Shown here piece after piece: positions 22,792-27,712 of a DNA stretch of 27,712 nt; positions within the stretch are counted from its first letter, which is position 1; each line of letters begins with the position of its first letter. Location: assembly GCA_021203745.1 (NCBI GenBank), contig JAJQAP010000043.1, positions 1 through 27,712 on the forward strand, in the 5' to 3' direction. The notes under the pieces were generated by a model. It did no database searches. It saw only the letters and a list, made by a program, of their open reading frames with translations, and was not told where the DNA came from. A program made the translations under genes and the position numbers. This stretch comes from Coprobacillus sp. GTDB taxonomy: Bacteria > Bacillota_I > Bacilli_A > RFN20 > CAG-826.

Positions 22792-22820
22792 TTGAATTAG
22801 TGTTAATGAGTATTTATAAT
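22792..22820 (+). promoter_or_regulatory. Promoter of the Fic-like operon
   Basis: TTGAAT (22792-22797), a 17-base spacer and a perfect TATAAT (22815-22820). Start expected at about 22827. Confidence 0.8.
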
Positions 22821-22840
22821 ACTAATTAGAGGTAAAGATT

Positions 22841-24451
22841 ATGGCAGAAACACCCAATAGACTATCTATACAATTTACTGACGAAACTTATGCGACAAAG
22901 AATGAAGTTAGTCAGCGTTTAAACATCGCTTATGTTGATTCGATATGGAATTCAATCCTCGCTTATCGAATGACTTTTAATTCTTATATATCAGATCTTA
23001 GACTTGTGGATAACTCCCCACTTGTTTTATGTCTTGCTCCTGGGGTAGAAAAGAAAGTCGAAGATGTCGAAGCGGAAGCTATTAGAGTGCTCAATAAGAT
23101 TGCGCGTATTTCTTCTAACCCCACAAAGTTTAAAGAGTACCAGCAAGAAGCATATTTAACTTGCTTAAAGGAGCTCAATAATGTTTCTCACTTTGATATC
23201 GATGAAAACACCTTAAAATCAATCGTCAATGGATCATTAACGAGAAGTAACGATGAGAAGGTTAATCAACTCATTAACTATTACACCGCATTAAAATACC
23301 TAGAAAGTTATCCGGCAGGAAGTGTGGATGAAGACCTTCTTGGAGACCTATATTCTAGACTAACTGGTAACTATGATCTCGTCTCTTTCTATCGAGAAGA
23401 AGATGATGTTAATCACACCCTCATAAACAGAGTTTATGAAAGTGTCCCACATGGTTCAATCGATGCGATGATGGATGGACTATTTAACTTTTTAAGAGAT
23501 GATAATGTCTCCGCTTTTGTAAAAGTCTCAATCATCTCTTTCTATATCCGTTATGTTAAACCATTTCCCACATTATCTAGTGAAATATCAATCCTTTTAA
23601 TGAAAGCGCTTCTTGTAACTACCTATGGTAGTAGCGCCGCTCTCCTTAACCTAGAAGCATTCCTTTCTAGTTCAAACGATAGTTTAAGAAAGATGTTTAA
23701 TGAAGTTCAAGCAACAAGAGATGTCACATATTATGTTAATGCCGCCTTACCTTTATTAAATTCAATTCTAACGAAGACTCTCGATAAGATTGATCTCTTT
23801 GAAGAAAGGGAGAATAAAGTTCAATCCGAAGAACTTAAAAAGGATTTCTATGGAGAAGCTGAATCCGTTCAACTTGAAGCGGAAACAATTAGAGAACAAA
23901 CTCCAGTTGTAAATGAACCTATAATTGAGACTCCAATTATTGAAGAAGCGGAAGAAGAATCAATTACAATAACTGATACAGCACCAGAGCCTGAACCCGC
24001 TCCTATACCAGTTGAAGAGGTTAAAGTGGAACCCGCTCCTATACCTACTCCAAAAGTGGAACCCGCTCCAGCTCCTGCCCCTACACCAAAACCTGCTCCT
24101 AGTCCAGCACCGGCACCAGAGCCCGCAAGAGAGAGTGTTGCCTATGCTCCTCAAAGAGAGCAGATTGCTTCTTACTTACCTCCAGTATTAGATGAAAGAG
24201 AAGCACAACGTCTAGAAGAGCATCTTCTCGAACTAGATCCAACGATGCATCGAAAAGAAGCAGCATTCTATGCTCGTCACTGTACACTTGGAAAGAAATA
24301 TACCATTGCTCAATGTAAGAAATATTTAGGTTGTGCCTATGAAACAGCGAGAAAAACAATGGAAAGACTCGTTGAACTTGGTTATTATAGAAGAGAGATG
24401 GTCAAGAATAAGAGTGTTTACGCTCCTGTTCAAAGGAATGAAGAATTATGA
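22841..24451 (+). CDS. Degenerate Fic-domain protein with Pro-rich linker and winged helix
   Basis: This 536-residue protein has the outline of a Fic protein. Helices around LLGDLYSRLTGNYDLVSFYREED (about 166-188) and VPHGSIDAMMDGLFNFL (202-218) correspond to the usual GxYR and P...M..L..fl parts. Then FYIRYVKPFPTLSSEIS occupies the place of the catalytic HPFxDGNGR loop: Lys240 replaces His, Pro-Phe is kept, and the Asp, Gly, Asn and Arg positions are Thr, Leu, Ser and Glu248. AMP transfer should be impossible. A Glu-rich and Pro/Ala-rich linker (about 380-430, PAPTPKPAP-like) leads to a C-terminal winged helix (about 486-530, YTIAQCKKYLGCAYETARKTMERLVELGYY), as in Fic-wHTH proteins. It may be a DNA-binding regulator or scaffold. 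It overlaps the next gene by ATGA. Confidence 0.7.
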   Translation: MAETPNRLSIQFTDETYATKNEVSQRLNIAYVDSIWNSILAYRMTFNSYISDLRLVDNSPLVLCLAPGVEKKVEDVEAEAIRVLNKIARISSNPTKFKEYQQEAYLTCLKELNNVSHFDIDENTLKSIVNGSLTRSNDEKVNQLINYYTALKYLESYPAGSVDEDLLGDLYSRLTGNYDLVSFYREEDDVNHTLINRVYESVPHGSIDAMMDGLFNFLRDDNVSAFVKVSIISFYIRYVKPFPTLSSEISILLMKALLVTTYGSSAALLNLEAFLSSSNDSLRKMFNEVQATRDVTYYVNAALPLLNSILTKTLDKIDLFEERENKVQSEELKKDFYGEAESVQLEAETIREQTPVVNEPIIETPIIEEAEEESITITDTAPEPEPAPIPVEEVKVEPAPIPTPKVEPAPAPAPTPKPAPSPAPAPEPARESVAYAPQREQIASYLPPVLDEREAQRLEEHLLELDPTMHRKEAAFYARHCTLGKKYTIAQCKKYLGCAYETARKTMERLVELGYYRREMVKNKSVYAPVQRNEEL

Positions 24452-24723
24452 ATGGTTTAGTTATTCTCGTTATTGTTGTTGCCGCTGTAGCGATTATCGC
24501 TATTATCGCTTATATCATTTATCGAGCCTTAAATCCAAGACTAAAAAAGGATGACGAAGAGAAAAAAGACGAGAAAGAAGCTGCCGCGGAAGAACTCAGT
24601 AGAGTTCTAGAACCAATCAATGATGTTGAAGTTGAAGAGTCGATGAGAAAATATGATGAAAAGCAACAAGCCGAAGAGCAAGCAGAAGTTCAAAAAGACC
24701 AAACTCCAAAAGAGGGCAAGTAG
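24448..24723 (+). CDS. Small single-pass membrane protein
   Basis: This 91-residue protein has one strong hydrophobic helix (residues 3-26, rich in Val, Ile and Ala), then a short basic stretch and a highly charged cytoplasmic tail with many Glu, Lys and Gln. The family is not recognised. It is coupled to the Fic-like gene upstream by a 4-base ATGA overlap, and its 3' end overlaps the 5' end of hemW by up to 71 bases in another frame. The pairing suggests it could tether a partner such as the Fic-like protein to the membrane, but this is a guess. Confidence 0.75.
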   Translation: MNGLVILVIVVAAVAIIAIIAYIIYRALNPRLKKDDEEKKDEKEAAAEELSRVLEPINDVEVEESMRKYDEKQQAEEQAEVQKDQTPKEGK

Positions 24724-25819
24724 TTTATATATCCATATCCCATTTTGTTCTAATATTTGCTTTTATTGTGATTTTACTAAATTTTTATATAACGATGAGA
24801 AAGTCAATCTCTATCTAGATAATCTAGAAAAGGAGTTGGCTTCTTTTCATATTACAGAAAAACTTAAAACAATATATGTCGGGGGAGGCACTCCATCATG
24901 CTTAAAAAAGGCGCAACTTGAAAGACTACTTAAAATTTTGCAGCCTTTTTCTCTCGGAGTTAAAGAATACACCTTTGAAGCTAACCCTGAGTCACTCGAT
25001 AAGGATAAGATCGAACTCCTTAGAAAATTCGGGGTTAATCGAATCTCTTTAGGGGTGCAATCAACGAATGATGAAATCTTAAAGTCGTTAAATAGAAAGC
25101 ATAATTTTGACACTGTCAAAGAAGTTGTTAAAAATCTCAATGATTTTGGTTTAGTAAACTATTCTTTTGATCTTATCCTCGACTTACCAGGAGTGAGTGA
25201 TGAGATGCTAAAAGAAGATATAAACAATCTTCTCGCTTTAAAACCTAAGCATATTTCTTGTTACTCTTTAGAAGTGCATGAAAATACAGTGTTTGGTAAG
25301 CGTGGTGTTAAAGAAGTGGACGAAGATACAAGTTATCATCACTACGAAATCGTTAATGAGATTCTAGAAAAGCATCATTTTATCCATTATGAAGTATCTA
25401 ACTGGGGAAAACGCGGTTATTTTTCACGCCATAATTTAGTTTACTGGGATAATTGTCATTATTTTGCCGCGGGGATTTCCGCATCAAGTTATATTGGTAA
25501 GGTCAGAAGTAAAAACATTTCTTCGCTTTCTGAATATAATGCAGGGATTTTTAAATACGAAGAAGAAAAACTTGTCGCAAATGATGAGATGGTCTATGAA
25601 ATTATGATGAAATTAAGAACATATAAAGGGCTTGATGATCTTAAATTTAGCAAAAAGTATGGTTTTTCTTTTATTGATTCAAGAATTGATAGGATTAATG
25701 AGTTTATGAAAAACGGATATTTAGAAATTAAAGATGATCACGTCCTTGTAACGACATTTTTAGGGTCAATGAGTCTAAATTATGTTATATTAAATCTAAT
25801 AGAGGAATACCTAAAGTGA
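24653..25819 (+). CDS. hemW: HemW-type radical SAM protein
   Basis: This protein has the radical SAM core of the HemN/HemW family: LYIHIPFCSNICFYCDF with the CxxxCxxC cluster motif, TIYVGGGTPSCL, FEANPESL, NRISLGVQS and YSFDLILDLPG, followed by the C-terminal HemW region. HemW is a heme chaperone and lacks the true HemN activity. Start choice is difficult: the only ATGs (24653, 24656) give 388 residues with a Lys-rich 22-residue extension inside the upstream gene, while homologues begin a few residues before LYIHIPF. AAAGAGGG just before that point has no ATG, GTG or TTG after it. The gene overlaps the RDD gene by GTGA. Confidence 0.9.
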   Translation: MMKSNKPKSKQKFKKTKLQKRASSLYIHIPFCSNICFYCDFTKFLYNDEKVNLYLDNLEKELASFHITEKLKTIYVGGGTPSCLKKAQLERLLKILQPFSLGVKEYTFEANPESLDKDKIELLRKFGVNRISLGVQSTNDEILKSLNRKHNFDTVKEVVKNLNDFGLVNYSFDLILDLPGVSDEMLKEDINNLLALKPKHISCYSLEVHENTVFGKRGVKEVDEDTSYHHYEIVNEILEKHHFIHYEVSNWGKRGYFSRHNLVYWDNCHYFAAGISASSYIGKVRSKNISSLSEYNAGIFKYEEEKLVANDEMVYEIMMKLRTYKGLDDLKFSKKYGFSFIDSRIDRINEFMKNGYLEIKDDHVLVTTFLGSMSLNYVILNLIEEYLK

Positions 25820-26232
25820 ACGCTGTCAAACTCTATAAAAGAACACTAGCCTATATACTTGACTACCTTATCTGGGTGATTGTTTCCTTTTTAGTCTTAC
25901 TCTTTTTATATACACGCGAGTATGTAGGTGTATCTATGTATATCGTTTATTCGATAGTGGGGGCAATCGTTTTGATGTTTTTCTATACGCTTATTTGTGA
26001 GTATGCCTCCCATGGTTATACCTTCTTTAGCTTTGCTTTCTCTTTTAGGATAGTAAGAGAAGATCAAAATCGACTCAAAGCGAGCGACACCACTTTAAGA
26101 GCGTTACTAGAATGCCTTGGTATTTTTCCTATTTTAGACTTCATTTATTTACTTGTTAAAAGGACAAATAGAGGGGCAATTGATAGGGTAACTAATACCT
26201 TTGCGGTATCCACTAAAGACTTTAGTCTTTAG
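25816..26232 (+). CDS. RDD family membrane protein
   Basis: This 138-residue integral membrane protein begins with a basic-aromatic segment, YKRTLAYILDYLIW, that carries the Arg and Asp residues typical of the RDD family. Two hydrophobic helices follow (about 20-33 and 42-62). The third part, FSFRIVREDQNRLKASDTTLRALLECLGIFPILDFIYLLV, matches the family's R...R and closing helix. RDD proteins are poorly understood; some act as Na+/H+ antiporters. The GTG start overlaps the hemW stop by 4 bases, and GAGGAAT is a usable ribosome site. It is the last gene of the operon. Confidence 0.85.
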   Translation: MNAVKLYKRTLAYILDYLIWVIVSFLVLLFLYTREYVGVSMYIVYSIVGAIVLMFFYTLICEYASHGYTFFSFAFSFRIVREDQNRLKASDTTLRALLECLGIFPILDFIYLLVKRTNRGAIDRVTNTFAVSTKDFSL

Positions 26233-26261
26233 AACTAGGTAAAATAAATATTTTTTATTTT

Positions 26262-26288
26262 TTAGCACTTTTTTATTGACAGTGCTAA
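26262..26288 (+). promoter_or_regulatory. CIRCE operator 1 (HrcA site)
   Basis: TTAGCACT and AGTGCTAA arms fit the CIRCE geometry TTAGCACTC-N9-GAGTGCTAA, apart from one changed base in each arm next to the loop. It overlaps a TTGACA (26276-26281), so HrcA binding would block the promoter. Confidence 0.92.
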
Positions 26289-26306
26289 TTTTTTATTGAA
26301 TAATAT
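26276..26306 (+). promoter_or_regulatory. Probable heat-shock operon promoter
   Basis: TTGACA (26276-26281) lies inside CIRCE 1, with TAATAT (26301-26306) after a 19-base spacer. Start expected at about 26313, within CIRCE 2. Confidence 0.55.
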
Positions 26307-26308
26307 TT

Positions 26309-26335
26309 GTAGCACTTAGGGATTGAGAGTGCTAA
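26309..26335 (+). promoter_or_regulatory. CIRCE operator 2 (HrcA site)
   Basis: GTAGCACTT-N9-GAGTGCTAA. It ends directly at the AAAGGAGG ribosome site of hrcA, so it is also part of the mRNA leader. Confidence 0.92.
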
Positions 26336-26347
26336 AAGGAGGCTAAG

Positions 26348-27367
26348 ATGTTATCTAGAAAAGACCAAATCTTAAAGTACATCGTCGAGTATTTCATTAA
26401 GAATGCGGAACCTGTTGGCTCTAAAACTCTTATTGAGGTATATAACCTTCCTTATTCAAGTGCGACAATCCGAAATGAAATGATGGCCTTAGAGAAAGAT
26501 GGATATATTGAAAAAACCCATCAATCATCTGGAAGAGTGCCATCTTCAAAAGGTTATAGGTATTACTGTGACCACTTAAGAAATGATGAAGTTGATAAAG
26601 ATTTAAAAAACGCCTTACAAACAATTCTTTCTAATAAACGAAAATCAATTGAAGAGACACTTGAAAAAAGCTGTGAAATACTCTCCCATATGACATCTCT
26701 CGTTTCTATTGTTTTAGGACCAGAAGAAGGAGAAGAGAAACTAGCTTCAATCCAGTTAATTCCTATTAATGATAATACAGTAACATCTGTATTTGTCACT
26801 GATAGAGGATACGTTGAAAATAAAACATTCATCGTCCAAGAGGGTATTAAAGCGGATGACCTTGTCTCCTGCGTCAAGATTATTAATGATCGACTTGTGG
26901 GCACTCCAGTAAATGAACTTGTGGATAAAATGGAATCCATTAAACCATTAATCAGTGAATATATCGTCAATCACGACATGATCTATCAAGCACTTCTAGA
27001 AACCTTTGTCCAGTTTGCGAGTGACCGTATGTCGCTATACGGCAGAGAAGAACTATTCAATAACCCTGAGTTTAAAGAAGATGCTGATAAACTTACTAGG
27101 ATGTTAAAACTTCTTGATAATAGCAGTGCACTTAAAGAGGTCAAAGACGATAAGGATGAAGTTAATGTCCATATTGGAGATATAGAAGGTAATCCAGATG
27201 TCTCGATGATCAGCGCAAAAGTAAAAATTGGAGAGGGTGAAAACACCATTGCCCTTATTGGACCAACGAGAATGGACTATGATAAAGCGCTTAGTGCGTT
27301 GGAATATATCGCTAGTCAATTAAATGATTATTTTGAAGAAGGGGGAAATAATGATGGCAACACCTGA
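26348..27367 (+). CDS. hrcA: Heat-inducible transcription repressor HrcA
   Basis: This 339-residue repressor binds CIRCE operators and is folded by GroEL, linking chaperone load to transcription. The N-terminal winged helix (residues 1-75) shows ILKYIVEYFIKNAEPVGSKTL, LPYSSATIRNEMMALEKDGYI and HQSSGRVPSSKGYRYYCDHL. The GAF-like middle (SIQLIPINDNTVTSVFVTDRGYVENK) and C-terminal part (SLYGREELFNNPEF, ALIGPTRMDYDKALSALEYIASQL) are complete. Two CIRCE sites upstream indicate autoregulation. It overlaps the small acidic gene by 17 bases. Confidence 0.98.
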   Translation: MLSRKDQILKYIVEYFIKNAEPVGSKTLIEVYNLPYSSATIRNEMMALEKDGYIEKTHQSSGRVPSSKGYRYYCDHLRNDEVDKDLKNALQTILSNKRKSIEETLEKSCEILSHMTSLVSIVLGPEEGEEKLASIQLIPINDNTVTSVFVTDRGYVENKTFIVQEGIKADDLVSCVKIINDRLVGTPVNELVDKMESIKPLISEYIVNHDMIYQALLETFVQFASDRMSLYGREELFNNPEFKEDADKLTRMLKLLDNSSALKEVKDDKDEVNVHIGDIEGNPDVSMISAKVKIGEGENTIALIGPTRMDYDKALSALEYIASQLNDYFEEGGNNDGNT

Positions 27368-27578
27368 TGATGATAAAGAAGAAAGATTAAGCGACCAAGA
27401 GGTCGATAAAGAGTTTAAAGAAATGGGTGAAAAACTCAAAAAAGGCTTCAAAAGACTGATGGTTGACCTCAAAAACGAAGTAAAAGAATCAGAAGAAGAA
27501 TTTAATGAAAAGTTTCATCTTGATGAAGATGAAAAAGAGGAAAGTATAGATAAAGGAGGGGAAGATGATGGCGGATAA
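27351..27578 (+). CDS. Small acidic protein between hrcA and grpE
   Basis: This 75-residue, highly charged protein reads MMATPDDDKEERLSDQEVD, then a predicted amphipathic helix (KEMGEKLKKGFKRLMVDLKNEVKESEEEF) and a Glu/Asp-rich end. The family is not recognised. GGGGG (27341-27345) sits ahead of paired ATGs at 27351 and 27354, inside the end of hrcA. It overlaps the grpE start by 14 bases, so it is tightly built into the CIRCE-controlled operon. Both its start and end resemble the GrpE start (MMA- then a charged stretch), which could mean a partial duplication, though this is uncertain. Confidence 0.7.
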   Translation: MMATPDDDKEERLSDQEVDKEFKEMGEKLKKGFKRLMVDLKNEVKESEEEFNEKFHLDEDEKEESIDKGGEDDGG

Positions 27579-27712
27579 ACTTGATATCGATAACGAAAAA
27601 GAGTCAGAAGAGGAAAAGGAAGAAGCACCTCTTGATAAAAGCACTCTTAAACATTCTTATCGAAAAGAGCTTGAGAAAAAAGACGAAGAAATTAATTCCC
27701 TTAAACTAGAAA
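27565..27712 (+). CDS. grpE: GrpE nucleotide exchange factor, 3' truncated by the window
   Basis: The frame from paired ATGs (27565, 27568) with AAAGGAGGGG upstream continues past the window end. The 49 visible residues are an acidic, disordered-type N-terminus followed by the start of a coiled coil (RKELEKKDEEINSLKLE), as in GrpE. Identity rests mainly on position after hrcA in a CIRCE operon and on this composition; the conserved core is not visible. GrpE releases ADP from DnaK. Confidence 0.75.
   Translation, partial: MMADKLDIDNEKESEEEKEEAPLDKSTLKHSYRKELEKKDEEINSLKLE

Noticed and set aside
26563..26970. 135-codon open frame on the minus strand
   Set aside because: It lies entirely within hrcA, has no ribosome site and a Ser/Ile/Leu-rich composition typical of an antisense shadow.

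Overview
The window looks like chromosomal DNA of a low-GC, Gram-positive-type bacterium of the class Bacilli in the broad sense, possibly an uncultured gut or Mollicutes-related lineage. The evidence is the AT-rich sequence, strong AGGAGG ribosome sites, a T-box ahead of alaS, paired CIRCE operators ahead of hrcA, and Firmicutes gene order (comEA-comEC-holA-rpsT ... lepA ... hemW-hrcA-grpE). TGA acts as a stop (alaS, fmt, comEA, hemW), so the code is standard and not the Mycoplasma code. The sporulation genes often found between rpsT and lepA in Bacillus are absent. The taxonomic placement is inference.

Bases 1-8200 are accessory DNA. They hold the end of a secreted Ig-like (Big2) repeat protein, an orphan nucleotidyltransferase-fold protein, two unrecognised proteins, and a large Big2 lipoprotein whose upstream region has an 11-unit CT repeat between a possible -35 and -10. 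Next come two adjacent toxin-antitoxin loci. The first is a type III RNA-protein system: 2.8 tandem 38/39-nt repeats able to form pseudoknots, a terminator, then a ToxN/AbiQ-type endoribonuclease. The second is a type II RelB/DinJ-YafQ pair. The two loci carry near-identical 65-bp upstream elements (80% identical by ungapped count), and related elements lie before comEA and before the lipoprotein.

Bases 8200-13540 hold the T-box-controlled alaS-ruvX-DUF1292 operon, a two-gene chromate-type transporter on the minus strand, and greA. Bases 13540-20850 hold comEA-comEC (DNA uptake), holA (clamp loader), rpsT (minus strand), fmt, and a Cas4/RecB-like nuclease fused to a DinG/XPD-type Fe-S helicase. 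Bases 20850-27712 hold lepA; an operon of a degenerate Fic protein with a winged helix, a small membrane protein, HemW and an RDD protein; then hrcA, a small acidic gene and the start of grpE under CIRCE control.

The most notable observations are the type III toxin-antitoxin locus, the shared upstream element linking it to RelB-YafQ and comEA, the possible phase-variable lipoprotein promoter, the Fic pseudoenzyme, and holA and lepA promoters that predict leaderless mRNAs. No rRNA, tRNA, transposase, prophage or CRISPR array was seen.
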